Positions 1 through 9,463 of a stretch of 64,000 nucleotides of DNA are shown in pieces. The notes below the pieces were generated by a model that did not search any database, was not told where the DNA came from, and was given only the letters and a program-made list of their open reading frames with translations. The DNA lies in contig CAWFTF010000014.1 in assembly GCA_963818645.1 (NCBI GenBank), forward strand, positions 55,688-119,687. Direction: 5' to 3'. This stretch comes from Gp6-AA40 sp963818645. GTDB taxonomy: Bacteria > Acidobacteriota > Vicinamibacteria > Vicinamibacterales > UBA2999. Every line of letters begins with the position of its first letter. The stretch's first letter is position 1. The position numbers were made by a program, and so were the translations under genes.

Positions 1-1473
1 AGTCCGCTCAAACAAATCACGCCGGAGAATGTTCGCCGCCTCGTGCCGCAGTGGACCTTCCAGGCCGAGGGGATGGCGATCGGTCGCGGCTTCGAAGCGA
101 CGCCGATCATTCAGGACGGGATCATGTACCTCAGCGGTACCGGCAACTACGCCTGGGCCGTCGACATGCGCAGCGGCCGTCAGATCTGGCGGTACCGTCG
201 CGCGCTCCCACCCGGGCTGACCTACGGCGGTGGCAATCCCGCAAACCGCGGCATGGCCATCCTCGGCGATCGGTTGTTCATGGGCACGCTCGACGCGCAT
301 CTCATCGCGCTCGATCGTTACAGCGGCGAAGTGCTCTGGGATGTCGCGGTGGACGACTTCAAGACCGGCCATGCAATCACGGGTGCGCCGCTCGTCGTCA
401 AGGACAAGGTCATCGTGGGTAACGCGGGCGGTGACTTGCCGACGCGCGGATTCCTCGACGCCTACGATCCCGCGACCGGCAAGCGCCTCTGGCGCTTCTA
501 TACGATTCCGGCGGCCGGTGAGCCCGGCAGCGAGACATGGTCGGATGCAACCGTTCTCCCGCGCGGCGGCGGCGCAACGTGGATGACCGGCAGCTACGAC
601 CCCGATCTGAATTTGATCTACTGGGGAACGGGTAATCCGCAGCCCGATTACTACGGGCTCGATCGACAGGGCGACAACCTGTACACAGCGTCGCTCATCG
701 CCGTCGATGCGGACACGGGCAAGCTGAAGTGGCACTTCCAGTTCACGCCGCACGATCTGCACGACTGGGATTCGAATCACGTGCCTGTGCTCGCCGACGC
801 CACGATCGGAGGCCGGGCGCGCAAGGTCGTGATGGTGGCCAATCGCAATAGCTTCTTCTACGTGCTCGACCGCGAGACCGGAAAGCTCATTCTCGGCAAG
901 CCATACAACGGCACGCAGTGGGCGCGCGAACTCGGACCAGATGGAAAGCCGATGGTGTTGAGCAATGGCGCCATCTTCCCGGGGGAGACGCAAGAGCCGC
1001 CATGCGTTCCCGATTTCCGCGGTGGTACCAACTTCAATCCGCCGTCCTACGATCCATCGCTCCAGTTGTTCTTCGTGATGGCACGCGAGACGTGCGCGAT
1101 CTACACGCCCATCAAGCAGGAGATGGTGCCCGGTCGTGTGTTCATGAGCGGCGGCATGCGCAAGCTGCCCGAACCGGACTACGGCGCCGTGCGCGCGCTC
1201 GACGTCCAGACCGGAGCGATCAAGTGGGAGTTCAAGCTTCCGACGCCGTCGCTTGCCGGAGTCATGTCAACGGCGGCCGGACTCGTCTTCGCGGGCGACA
1301 ACGAGGGGAACTTCAACGCGTTCGACTCGCGCACGGGCAAGCAGCTCTGGTCGTATCGAATGGGCTCACTCATCTGGGGTGCGGCGCCGACGACCGTCAT
1401 GCTCGACAAGCGTCAGCTCGTTCTTCTGCCGTCGGGAAATACGCTGGTCGCGTTCGGATTGATGGAACCCTAA
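1..1473 (+). CDS. PQQ-dependent alcohol dehydrogenase, 5' partial
   Basis: The reading frame is open from the first base, so the true start lies outside the window and about 490 residues are seen. The protein is an eight-bladed quinoprotein propeller of the methanol/ethanol dehydrogenase type that oxidises alcohols in the periplasm. Repeated blade signatures are visible, such as GEVLWD, GKRLWRF, WGTGNPQPDYYG and GKLKWHFQFTPHD, followed by the HDWDSN segment that normally carries the catalytic aspartate. The vicinal Cys-Cys pair present in the second full-length copy at 29940-31571 is absent here; the equivalent place reads LPPGLTYGGGNPANRG. It ends with a TAA followed directly by a heptamer repeat array. 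Family membership is clear; the substrate is unknown. Confidence 0.9.
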   Translation, partial: SPLKQITPENVRRLVPQWTFQAEGMAIGRGFEATPIIQDGIMYLSGTGNYAWAVDMRSGRQIWRYRRALPPGLTYGGGNPANRGMAILGDRLFMGTLDAHLIALDRYSGEVLWDVAVDDFKTGHAITGAPLVVKDKVIVGNAGGDLPTRGFLDAYDPATGKRLWRFYTIPAAGEPGSETWSDATVLPRGGGATWMTGSYDPDLNLIYWGTGNPQPDYYGLDRQGDNLYTASLIAVDADTGKLKWHFQFTPHDLHDWDSNHVPVLADATIGGRARKVVMVANRNSFFYVLDRETGKLILGKPYNGTQWARELGPDGKPMVLSNGAIFPGETQEPPCVPDFRGGTNFNPPSYDPSLQLFFVMARETCAIYTPIKQEMVPGRVFMSGGMRKLPEPDYGAVRALDVQTGAIKWEFKLPTPSLAGVMSTAAGLVFAGDNEGNFNAFDSRTGKQLWSYRMGSLIWGAAPTTVMLDKRQLVLLPSGNTLVAFGLMEP

Positions 1474-1474
1474 G

Positions 1475-1530
1475 CAACTCCCAATGGCCGACTCCCAATT
1501 CCCAATGTTGAACTCCCAGAGACCAACTCC
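1475..1530. repeat. Degenerate 7-bp tandem array (CAACTCC type)
   Basis: Cut into sevens from 1475 the sequence reads CAACTCC, CAATGGC, CGACTCC, CAATTCC, CAATGTT, GAACTCC, CAGAGAC, CAACTCC. The period is kept although individual units vary. The same family recurs at 4679, 11799, 18469 and 35369. It lies between the PQQ dehydrogenase stop and the next gene. Function unknown. Confidence 0.8.
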
Positions 1531-1601
1531 TCCGCCTTCGCGCGCCGATTCTCGTCCGCGCTTCGGCGAGACCTGGCGGCAACTCCCAAATCGGAGTTCG
1601 G

Positions 1602-2769
1602 GTGTTCGCTGTGGCGGCACTGACTCTCGTCGTTGCATCGTTCGCGTTCGCCCAGGCGCCGCGTTCGTCACCGCCGGTGCCAGCGCTGCCGCAGACGTTC
1701 TTCTCGTCCGAGCTTCCGATCCGCGTTGTTCCCGTGGCCACCGGGCTCTCGCATCCGTGGAGTCTCGCCTTTTTGCCCGACGGCAACATCCTCGTCACGG
1801 AGCGTGAAGGTCGTCTGCGAATCGTTCGCAATGGCACGCTCGATCCGACGCCGATCGCCGGGACGCCGCAGGTGTTCGCGCGCGTGCTCGCCGGTCTGCT
1901 CGACGTCGCGCTACACCCACGGTTCGCGGAGAACCACGTCATCTACCTGAGTTACTCGAAGGCTGGTGAGAACAACCTCACGACCACTGCGCTCGCGCGC
2001 GCGCGTCTTCGACGGCACGTCGCTGAAGGACGTCAAAGACATCTTCGTCTCGAACTCGTGGAGCAAGTCGAACACGAACTACGGCGGGCGCATCGCATTC
2101 GACCGGGCCGGCCTGCTGTATCTCACCGTCGGCGAACGCCAGGAGCAGGATCGCGCGCAGAAGCCTGGCGACCACGGCGGCAAGGTGCTGCGTCTTCGTG
2201 ACGACGGGAGCGTGCCGCCGGACAATCCGTTTGTCGGGAAGCAGGGATACCTGCCGGAGATCTACTCGCTCGGGCATCGCAGCCCGCAAGGATTGGCGAT
2301 GAATCCGGCGACCGGAGCGCTGTGGGAGAACGAGCACGGTCCGCTCGGCGGCGATGAGCTGAACATCATCCAGGCGGGGAAGAACTACGGCTGGCCGCTC
2401 GTGACATTCGGCACTGACTACGACGGCACGAAGGTCAGCGACTCGACGTGGCGCGCCGATCTCGAGGCACCGTTTGTCTACTGGGTGCCTTCCATCGCGG
2501 TTTCCGGGCTGACGTTCTATACCGGCGATCGGTTTCCGGCATGGAAGGGCAACGTCTTCGTCGGCGCGATGTTCCAGGGCCGCACGCGTGGCACAGGCCA
2601 CATCCAACGCATCGTCATCAACCAGGCGGGCCGCCCGATCAATCGCGAACCGCTGCTCACTGAACTGCGGCAGCGCATCCGCGACGTGAGGCAGGGACCC
2701 GATGGGTTGCTGTATGTGCTCACGGACGAAGACGCGGGCATGCTGCTGCGTATTGAACCAGGTAATTGA
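1602..2769 (+). CDS. PQQ-dependent sugar dehydrogenase (GSDH family), frameshifted
   Basis: This is a secreted six-bladed propeller of the glucose/sorbosone dehydrogenase family, which oxidises aldose sugars in the periplasm with PQQ. It starts at GTG 1602 with a signal peptide (VAALTLVVASFAFAQA). Family motifs follow: GLSHPWSLAFLPDGNILVTE, the LLDVALHPRF segment, GGRIAFDRAGLLYLTVGER, and GHRSPQGLAMNP with ENEHGPLGGDELN near the active site. The first 130 residues are in one frame and the rest in the next. The break falls in a GC dinucleotide run at about 1993-2005, as if one base were extra or a GC pair missing. Both parts join into a normal-length protein of about 388 residues, so an assembly error is more likely than a pseudogene. 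Confidence 0.85.
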
Positions 2770-2792
2770 GGCTGCATATGCGTGATCACGAC

Positions 2793-2858
2793 ACACCGAG
2801 GCACAGAGGCACAGAGAATTCTTATAGGTTTTCTCAGTGCCTCGGTGCCTCTGTGTGT
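2793..2858. repeat. Inverted pair of 8-bp-period repeats (GAGGCACA type)
   Basis: The left arm, 2793-2818, carries GAGGCACA units. The right arm, 2831-2858, carries the complementary GTGCCTCG and GTGCCTCT units. The arms pair imperfectly around a 12-base AT-rich loop. A related array lies at 41813-41990. The right arm overlaps the possible GTG start of the following VOC gene. Confidence 0.75.
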
Positions 2859-3709
2859 TGGATTCTGTGGTTGGCGCTGTTAGTTGCCCCGGCCTCGGTA
2901 TGGGCACAACTCGCCTCACCCAACAAGGCGGGTGTCTCGATGGGACACCTCCACTACGTCGTGAAGGACATCGAGGCGAACAAGCGCTTCTGGATCGCGC
3001 TCGGAGGAACGCCCATCGTCGACGGCGACGGCACGTCGCCTGGTGAGATTTCCCGATGTTGTCATCATGCTCACCCAGGGCGAGTCCTCCGGCGGTACTG
3101 AGGGCTCGGTTGTCAATCACGTCGCGTTTCGTGTGCAGACGTTTGCCGCTGTCGAAGCGGCCGGGTTGAAGGTGGCTCGTCTCGCGAATTTCCCTGGCGT
3201 GGGATCGACGATGACGCCAGAGGGCGAGCGGATCGAGTTGTTCGAGAACGCGCGCGCTCAACCTGACGTTCACGCAGGACGCCGGCTATCAGGACGCGGT
3301 GGCGGACCGGCACAACCACCCGCTCCCGATTCCGGTGGCGTTCCATCACATCCATCTGTACGTGCCCGCCGGAAAGGTGGCCGAGGCAAAGGCGTGGTAC
3401 ACGAAGATGTTTGGCGGTGTCCCCGGCAAGCGTTCGAACTACGACGCCGTCGATTTGCCCGGCGTCAACTTCAATTTCAGCGAGGCGCCGAAGCCGACGG
3501 TGCCACTGAAGGGCCGGATGCTGTCGCACATCGGGTTGGAGGTCCAGAACATCGAGGCGTTCTGCCGGCGCCTTGAAGGCCTCGGTGTAACCTTTGAACG
3601 CCCCTGTTCAAAGGGCGAGGATGGCGGCCTTCTGACCGATCCGTGGGGCACGTCGATCTCGTTGAGCGAAGGGCTGAGAGCCGTGGCCCTTGAGCCCTCC
3701 CGGAGGTAG
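2853..3709 (+). CDS. VOC (glyoxalase-like) family protein, frameshifted
   Basis: This is a secreted protein with two vicinal-oxygen-chelate domains, paralogous to the intact gene at 32578-33432. A signal peptide (LWLALLVAPASVWAQ) is followed by a first domain (GHLHYVVKDIEANKRFW), then a second (VAFHHIHLYVPAGKVAEA, LPGVNFNFSEAP, SHIGLEVQNIEAFCRRLE, TDPWGTSISLSEGL). Comparison with the intact paralogue shows two frame changes, near 3035 and within a GC run near 3250. Both are equivalent to +1. The start is uncertain: GTG 2853 lies inside the preceding repeat, and an ATG at 2766 would translate the whole repeat. The substrate is unknown; VOC proteins usually bind a divalent metal and act on small organic molecules. 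Confidence 0.75.
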
Positions 3710-3711
3710 TC

Positions 3712-4672
3712 ATGGGCGTCCGCCATTTGTGGTCAGGCCTGACTGTGGCATGCGCAGCCGCGTTGATCGCGGTGACGGGCGCTCCGCTCCTCGGGTCAGA
3801 GTGCACCGCGAACACCGTGGGGCGATCCCGACCTTCAGGGGACGTACACCAACACTTACGAGAACGGCACGCCGCTCGAGAGGCCCGACGAGTTTGCGGG
3901 ACGCACGCTCGACCAGGTGAAAGGCGAGGAGCTTGCCAACATCAGGCGTTCCATCCAGAAGCGAACCATCGGTGCGTTCCTCGGGCCCGAGCACGCGCCC
4001 GACAACTGGTGGCAGGACAATCTGTATCTCGATCGCGGCAGCCAGGCCTGGCTGGTCATCGATCCGCCTGACGGCAAGATTCCGCCACTGACGGCTGACG
4101 CGCAGAAGAAAGCGCAGGCGCGCGCTGCCGCTCGCAAGGCGAGCACGCGCGGACCGGCCGACTCGTACGAAGATCGCAGTCTCTACGACCGCTGCATCAC
4201 GCGCGGCCTGCCGGGTTCGATGATGCCGGCGATTTACGGAAACCAGTATCAGATCGTCCAGGCGCCCGGTTACGTGGCAATCCTCTACGAGATGATTCAC
4301 GAGACCCGCGTGATTCCTCTCGACGGGCGCGGGACGATCGGGACGAGCATCACGCAGGACATGGGCGATGCGCGCGGACGTTGGGACGGCGACACGCTCG
4401 TCGTGACGACGAAGAATTTCAAGGATCGCAGCGTGTACCGCAACGCCAACGCAGACACGCTCACGCTGACGGAGCGCTTTCAGCGCATCGCTCCGGACAA
4501 GGTGCGCTGGACGGTGACGGTTGACGATCCCGCAACGTGGACGAAGCCGTGGACGTTCGCGCTTCCGCTCACGGCCGATCCCAATCCGGTCCCCCTCTAC
4601 GAGTGCCACGAAGGCAACTACGGTTTGAAGAACATCCTCAGCGCCGCGCGCGCAGAAGAACGACAGAAATGA
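3712..4672 (+). CDS. Secreted protein of unknown function, DRCITRG family, copy 1 (frameshifted)
   Basis: This is the first of four related exported proteins in the window (also 10843, 20682 and 46293). It has an N-terminal signal sequence (LTVACAAALIAVTGAP). After a +1 frame change near 3805 come the family motifs: TPWGDPDLQGTYTN, LERPDEF, YEDRSLYDRCITRGLPGSMM, GDARGRWDGDTLVVTTKNF, LTERFQRIAPDKVRW, TVDDPATWTKPWTFALPL, and the closing ECHEGNYGLKNIL. I recognise no catalytic motif and assign no function. Two cysteines, in DRC and CHEGNY, are conserved among the copies that contain both motifs. It is followed by an inverted heptamer array and an MmgE/PrpD gene. Confidence 0.75.
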
Positions 4673-4678
4673 TCAGGT

Positions 4679-4765
4679 CAACTCCCAACTCCCAACATCT
4701 GACGCTGGTCCAACTCCCAGGCGTTCTTGTTTGGGAATTGGGAGTTGGTCATTGGGAGTTGACAA
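4679..4765. repeat. Inverted 7-bp-period arrays (CAACTCC / TGGGAGT)
   Basis: CAACTCC units run from 4679. Complementary units (TGGGAAT, TGGGAGT, TGGTCAT, TGGGAGT) follow with the same 7-bp step at about 4733-4760. Transcribed RNA could form a long imperfect hairpin. It fills the gap between the secreted protein gene and the PrpD gene and ends directly before the ATG at 4769. Confidence 0.8.
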
Positions 4766-4768
4766 GGA

Positions 4769-6121
4769 ATGTTTGAAACGAAAGCTCTTGCCTCTTACGT
4801 CGTCAAGAACCGTTGGGAAGACATTCCCGAAGATGTCCGCCATGAAGCCAAACGCGCGCTGATCAACGTCATTGGCTGCGCAATCGGTGGCAGCCCGCAT
4901 CCGGCGGTCACAGCCGCCATTCGTGCGCTCTCACCGTTTTCCGGTGAGCGCACCGCGAGCATCGTCGGCCGCCCCGAGCGGCTCGATCCGCTGCACGCGT
5001 CCTTGATGAACGGCATCAGCTCCCACGTCGAGGACTACGACGACACGACACCCAAGAACTACAGTCACACCAGTTCACCGGTGAGCTCTGCGCTCCTGGC
5101 GTACGCGAGCGCCAATCGCGTGCGCGGTCGTGACTTCGTCGAAGCCTTCATCCTCGGCTTCGAGGCTGCGTCACGAGTTGGCAACGTCGTCTATCCGGCG
5201 CACTACGACGTCGGGTGGCACATGACCGGCACGATTGGCGTTTTCGGCGCCGCCGCCGGTATCGGCAAGCTGATTGGTCTCAACGAGCAGCAGATGGTAT
5301 GGGCGCTCGGACTGGCTGCGACGCAGTCCGCCGGCCTGCGCGAAATGTTCGGGTCGATGGGAAAGGCGTTTCACCCCGGCCGGTCGGCGCAGAACGGCTA
5401 CGCCGCCGCGCTTCTCGCACAGGCTGGCTTCACCTCGGGCGAGCATGGCATCGAAGGACCGCGGGGGTTTGCGCATGTGCTCGCGGCAACCCGCGATCTG
5501 TCGAAGATCACCACTCGACTCGGGGTGGATTTCGATCTGCGAGAGAACACGTACAAGCCGTTCCCGTGTGGCATCGTCAATCACCCGACCATCGACGGCG
5601 CGATTCAGATCCACGACGAGCATCGTCCCGATCCAGCGTCCATCGTTGCCGTCAGGCTTCGGGTCGCGCCGCTGGTGCTCGACCTGTGCAACCAGCAGAA
5701 CATCACGAAAGGACTCCAGGGCAAGTTCTCCGTGTATCACGGCGCGGCGGTCGGACTGGTGCGCGGCAAGGGCGGTCTGCGCGAGTACACCGACGAAGCG
5801 GTGAACGATCCTGCCATCAAGCGTGTGCGAGAGCTGACGACGGCGACAGGCGATCCGTCCGTCACCGAGGATCAGGTGCACGTAGAGGTCGAACTGCGCG
5901 ACGGCCGCAAGCTCTCGAAGCTCGTCGAGCAATCACTCGGCAACATCCATCGTCCGCTCACGGACAAGCAGCTCGAAGAGAAGTTCCGCGATCAGGCAAT
6001 CCTCGTCCTGCCGGCGCCCGAGGTCGAGTCCGTGATCCAGTTGTGCTGGAAGATCGATCAACTGGACGATGTCGGCGAGCTGGTGACGGCGACCGTTCCC
6101 GCGGCCGCTTCTGTCGTATAG
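4769..6121 (+). CDS. MmgE/PrpD family protein (copy 1)
   Basis: A cytosolic protein of 450 residues, normal for the MmgE/PrpD fold that includes 2-methylcitrate dehydratase and cis-aconitate decarboxylase. It has the all-helical N-terminal domain (YDDTTPKNYSHTSSPVSSAL; GTIGVFGAAAGIGKLIGL) and the lid domain with KPFPCGIVNHPTIDGAI and VEVELRDGRKLSK. A second member, only distantly similar, is at 9464-10846. The family covers dehydratases, a decarboxylase and many uncharacterised proteins, so the exact reaction is not assigned. The nearby CoA-transferase and CitE-like genes make a branched-dicarboxylate substrate plausible. The start is ATG 4769, immediately after a repeat array, with no convincing Shine-Dalgarno sequence. 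Confidence 0.88.
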   Translation: MFETKALASYVVKNRWEDIPEDVRHEAKRALINVIGCAIGGSPHPAVTAAIRALSPFSGERTASIVGRPERLDPLHASLMNGISSHVEDYDDTTPKNYSHTSSPVSSALLAYASANRVRGRDFVEAFILGFEAASRVGNVVYPAHYDVGWHMTGTIGVFGAAAGIGKLIGLNEQQMVWALGLAATQSAGLREMFGSMGKAFHPGRSAQNGYAAALLAQAGFTSGEHGIEGPRGFAHVLAATRDLSKITTRLGVDFDLRENTYKPFPCGIVNHPTIDGAIQIHDEHRPDPASIVAVRLRVAPLVLDLCNQQNITKGLQGKFSVYHGAAVGLVRGKGGLREYTDEAVNDPAIKRVRELTTATGDPSVTEDQVHVEVELRDGRKLSKLVEQSLGNIHRPLTDKQLEEKFRDQAILVLPAPEVESVIQLCWKIDQLDDVGELVTATVPAAASVV

Positions 6122-6124
6122 GCC

Positions 6125-7036
6125 GTGCGGCATTCGTCCTTCGGCATCGTCATCGCGGTGCTCGTCGTGGGCTGCGGGAGCGAGCAATGGCCGAGTCCGC
6201 CCGTCGTCGAGCAGACGAAGTACGAGGCTGACTATCGCGCGTGGCGCGAGACGCAGCAGGGGCTGATCAGCGACGCCCTGTCCATCGTCGGTGTCTGGCC
6301 GCTCGACGAGGGAGAGACGGCGTTCGGCTCCGACGAGACCCTTCCGATCGTTCTTCCTCTCAACAGCCAGCCGAATCGCGCGGGGGTGCTTCGACGTGAC
6401 GGCGCGATGATCAGCGTCGTCCCGTCCCCTGACTCTGCGCTTCGACTTGCCGACGGCCGTCCCGTGAGGGAGGCCATGACCCTGGAGCATGAGGTCTGGA
6501 TCGACTCGCTGCTGCTCTATGTGGCTGATGCCGGCGACGAGCGCCGTTGGCTGACCGCGCGCGACATGAAGCATCCCGCCATCACGACCCCGCCGTCGCT
6601 CGAAGCGTATCCGCTTGACCCGAAGTGGAGAGTGTCGGCTCGCTTCGATGCGTTTCAGACGCCGACGCCGGTGCAGGTTTCCGATGTTCGGGGCGGTGCG
6701 ATGAACTTTCTCGCGCTCGGGCAGCTGGTGTTCCGCCTGAACGAGAAGGAGCATCGGCTCACCGCATTCGGCGAGCCGGGCGGCGGCGAATTCTTCGTGA
6801 TGTTCAAGGACCCGACGAACCTGACGACGACCTACAGCGGCTACCGGATCCTGACTCCCGCCCTGGTGAACGGCGGCGAATGGACCGTCATCGATTTCAA
6901 CTTCGCCTTCAACCCGCCGTGCGCGTACTCGCGCTACACGCTGTGCCCGCTGCCGCCTTCCGAGAACAAGGTGCCGGTGGCGATTGAGGCTGGATTGAAG
7001 CGCCTGCCCTCGGTTCAGGGCTACTCACCCTCCTGA
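6125..7036 (+). CDS. DUF1684 domain-containing lipoprotein
   Basis: The GTG start, 4 bp after the PrpD stop, opens a protein of 303 residues. Its N-terminus is a lipoprotein signal (IVIAVLVVGCGSEQ; Cys18 would be lipidated). The body matches DUF1684: a central FKDPTNLTTTYSGYR segment and the C-terminal NPPCAYSRYTLCPLPP block with two cysteines. The family has no established enzyme activity. The tight spacing suggests co-transcription with the PrpD gene and the two following membrane-protein genes. Confidence 0.8.
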   Translation: MRHSSFGIVIAVLVVGCGSEQWPSPPVVEQTKYEADYRAWRETQQGLISDALSIVGVWPLDEGETAFGSDETLPIVLPLNSQPNRAGVLRRDGAMISVVPSPDSALRLADGRPVREAMTLEHEVWIDSLLLYVADAGDERRWLTARDMKHPAITTPPSLEAYPLDPKWRVSARFDAFQTPTPVQVSDVRGGAMNFLALGQLVFRLNEKEHRLTAFGEPGGGEFFVMFKDPTNLTTTYSGYRILTPALVNGGEWTVIDFNFAFNPPCAYSRYTLCPLPPSENKVPVAIEAGLKRLPSVQGYSPS

Positions 7037-7039
7037 CAC

Positions 7040-7690
7040 ATGGCAGCAGGAGACGAGCTCGTCGACTTCGTCCGCGATGCGCTCGGTCGCGGTGCGCCGC
7101 GTCCTCAGATCGAGGAGGCGCTTCGCAAGGGCGGTTGGACTGCGGATCAAATCCGTGGCGCGCTGGCCGCGTTCGTCGACGTCGACTTTCCCGTTCCCGT
7201 GCCGCGCGCGCGTCCATATCTCTCGGCACGCGAGGCGTTCATCTACCTCGTGCTCTTCGGCACGCTCTATGCGAGCGCGTTCCACCTGGGCGGCCTGATC
7301 TTCGACATCATCAACCTCAGGTTTCCCGATCCGGCCCAGGAGTCGGAAAACTACTCCACCTACATCCGCGAGTCGATGCGTTGGTCGATCTCGTCGCTGA
7401 TCGTGGCCTTTCCGGTGTTCTTGTATTTGTCGTGGACGACCGAGCGCGAGGTGAAGCGCGACCCGGTGAAGCGCGCCTCGAAGGTGCGCCGCTGGCTGAC
7501 GTATTTGACGCTCTTCGCATCGGCGTGCGCGCTCATCGGCGATGTCACGACGCTGGTCTACAACGCGCTCGGCGGCGAGCTGACGATCAGATTCGTTCTG
7601 AAGGTCGTCACGGTGGGACTCATTGCCGGCACGGCGTTCGTGTACTACCTCCGCGATCTTCGTCAGGACGAAGTGGAGAGCGCGCGGTAG
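7040..7690 (+). CDS. DUF5671-type membrane protein
   Basis: 216 residues. A short soluble N-terminus (LVDFVRDALGRGAPRPQ) looks like a small helical domain that recurs ahead of DUF5671 membrane regions. About four hydrophobic segments follow (FIYLVLFGTLYASAFHLGGL; SISSLIVAFPVFLYLSW; YLTLFASACALIGDVTTLVY; VLKVVTVGLIAGTAFVYYL). It lies 3 bp after the DUF1684 gene and 2 bp before the next gene. Function unknown. Confidence 0.75.
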   Translation: MAAGDELVDFVRDALGRGAPRPQIEEALRKGGWTADQIRGALAAFVDVDFPVPVPRARPYLSAREAFIYLVLFGTLYASAFHLGGLIFDIINLRFPDPAQESENYSTYIRESMRWSISSLIVAFPVFLYLSWTTEREVKRDPVKRASKVRRWLTYLTLFASACALIGDVTTLVYNALGGELTIRFVLKVVTVGLIAGTAFVYYLRDLRQDEVESAR

Positions 7691-7692
7691 TC

Positions 7693-8091
7693 ATGTCCGG
7701 CAAGCGCGCGCTCGTCGGTATTCTGGTGATTGTCGTGGCGATTGTGGTGGTCAGGGGCATCATGATCATCGGGTCGCCGAGTGAGGAGCGCACGCGCCGA
7801 ATCGATTCGCGGCGAGTAAACGACCTTCAGCGGATCTCGCGGTCGGTCGAGATCTACCACACGAGGCATCGACAGGTGCCGGCCTCGCTCGAGGAACTGG
7901 CCAGGGAGCCGGGGCTCGCGAACGTGGCACGCGATCCCGTCACCGGTCAGCCCTACGGCTATCGTGCGTCCAATGCGACGAGCTATGAGCTTTGTGGCAC
8001 GTTCGATCGCGAGACCGCCGACAGCCGGGCTCAGGACTTCTGGGCACACGGTGCCGGGGAGCAGTGCTTCACGCTGAACATCAAGCCATGA
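7693..8091 (+). CDS. Small single-pass membrane protein, pilin-like layout
   Basis: 132 residues starting at ATG 7693, 2 bp after the upstream stop. One N-terminal hydrophobic helix (ALVGILVIVVAIVVVRGIMI) is followed by a charged helix (RRVNDLQRISRSVEIYHT) and a small domain with DPVTGQPYGYR and two cysteines. The layout resembles minor pseudopilins, but no prepilin cleavage site is visible, so this is only a resemblance. It is probably translated with the DUF5671 gene. Confidence 0.7.
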   Translation: MSGKRALVGILVIVVAIVVVRGIMIIGSPSEERTRRIDSRRVNDLQRISRSVEIYHTRHRQVPASLEELAREPGLANVARDPVTGQPYGYRASNATSYELCGTFDRETADSRAQDFWAHGAGEQCFTLNIKP

Positions 8092-8168
8092 CGGCGGGCC
8101 TGCCTTCCGGTGGAGTCGGGATCGACGCGAGTTCGTGCCGCGTGAGTCAGAGTAAAATTCCGGCTTCG

Positions 8169-9461
8169 ATGACCCAGACCGGGACAACCACAGCCGCAGC
8201 GGACGCGGAGCGCCGCGTCTTCGCCAAGATCGGGTGGCGGCTGATGCCAATCCTGATCCTCGCCTACATCTTCAACTATCTCGATCGCAACAACGTCGGC
8301 TTTGCCGGGTTGACGATGAACCAGGCGATCGGGTTGACGGCGACCCAGCTTGGTTTCGGCGCCGGGGTGTTCTTCATCGCCTACTGCCTGCTCGAGGTTC
8401 CCAGCAACCTTGCTCTCTATCGCGTCGGTGCGCGCGTGTGGCTGTCGCGCATCATGATCTCGTGGGGGCTTGCGTCGGCGGCAACGGCTTTTGCGGTGGG
8501 ACCGAGCAGTTTCTACGCGTTGCGATTGCTGCTCGGCGCTGCGGAGGCCGGTTTCTTCCCGGGGGTCGCCTTCTATCTCGGCACCTGGTTTCCCGCGCAG
8601 TATCGGACGCGGATGATCGCGTGGTTCATGGTGGCGATTCCGGTGTCGTCCGTCATTGGCGGACCGGTATCGGGCTGGTTGTTGGGCATGCACGGCGTCG
8701 CCGGGATCGCGGGATGGCAGTGGCTGTTCATCATCGAAGGACTGCCGGTCGTGCTGATCGGCATCAGCCTGCTCTGGTTGCTCGCCGACCGGCCCGAGGA
8801 CGTGTCGTGGTTGTCCGACGAAGAGCGCCGCATCGTCCGCGATCGGCTGCAGGCTGAACGACGTCCGCGCGAGGTTCGCCACCTCGGAGCGGCGATACGT
8901 GACGTGCGCGTGATCCTCCTCGCGCTCACGCAGTTCGGCTTTCTGGTCGGCTCGTACGCCATCGGGATCTTCCTGCCGTTGATGCTGCGCGAAGGCAAGC
9001 TCACCGACGTCGAGATCGGATTTGTGAGCAGCGCCTGCTACGTCGTTGCGGTGATCGGGATGATCCTGTGGGCCCGCCATGTCGACCGTGGCGCCAGCAA
9101 GGTCGTCAACCTGGCCCTCTCGTGCGTGCTCTCGGCGTGTGGATTCCTCGGGGCGATTCTGTTTTCGGGGAACTTCTGGGTGTCGGTGGCGATGATGGCT
9201 CTCGCCATCACGGGTATCAATGGTGCGCGCGCGATCTTCTGGACGATTCCGCCGCGATTCCTCACCGGTGTGGCTGCGGCCGGCGGACTGGCTTTCATCA
9301 ATTCCATTGGCACGACCGGCGGATTCGTCGGGCCGTACGTGATGGGGTGGCTCACGGACGAGACCGGATCGTTCAACGCAGGTCTGCTGGCGATGAGCGG
9401 GTTCCTGATCCTGGCGGCCGTGCTCGCGTGGTCGCTGCGCCGCTACGCACCGGGGGAGTGA
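8169..9461 (+). CDS. MFS transporter, anion:cation symporter (ACS) type
   Basis: 430 residues with twelve predicted membrane segments. Opening features are typical of the phthalate/glucarate permease subfamily: RLMPILILAYIFNYLDRNNV, then LTATQLGFGAGVFFIAYCLL and EAGFFPGVAFYLGTWFP. Members import organic acids, sugar acids or aromatic acids with protons or cations. I place the start at ATG 8169; the frame is open further upstream, but that part reads through the previous gene. It ends 2 bp before the GTG of the second MmgE/PrpD gene, so its substrate may feed that enzyme. Confidence 0.85.
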   Translation: MTQTGTTTAAADAERRVFAKIGWRLMPILILAYIFNYLDRNNVGFAGLTMNQAIGLTATQLGFGAGVFFIAYCLLEVPSNLALYRVGARVWLSRIMISWGLASAATAFAVGPSSFYALRLLLGAAEAGFFPGVAFYLGTWFPAQYRTRMIAWFMVAIPVSSVIGGPVSGWLLGMHGVAGIAGWQWLFIIEGLPVVLIGISLLWLLADRPEDVSWLSDEERRIVRDRLQAERRPREVRHLGAAIRDVRVILLALTQFGFLVGSYAIGIFLPLMLREGKLTDVEIGFVSSACYVVAVIGMILWARHVDRGASKVVNLALSCVLSACGFLGAILFSGNFWVSVAMMALAITGINGARAIFWTIPPRFLTGVAAAGGLAFINSIGTTGGFVGPYVMGWLTDETGSFNAGLLAMSGFLILAAVLAWSLRRYAPGE

Positions 9462-9463
9462 TC

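Noticed and set aside
1978..3273. A 431-residue minus-strand frame
   Set aside because: It covers the sugar dehydrogenase and VOC genes in antisense, crosses the intergenic octamer repeat and has no recognisable domain.
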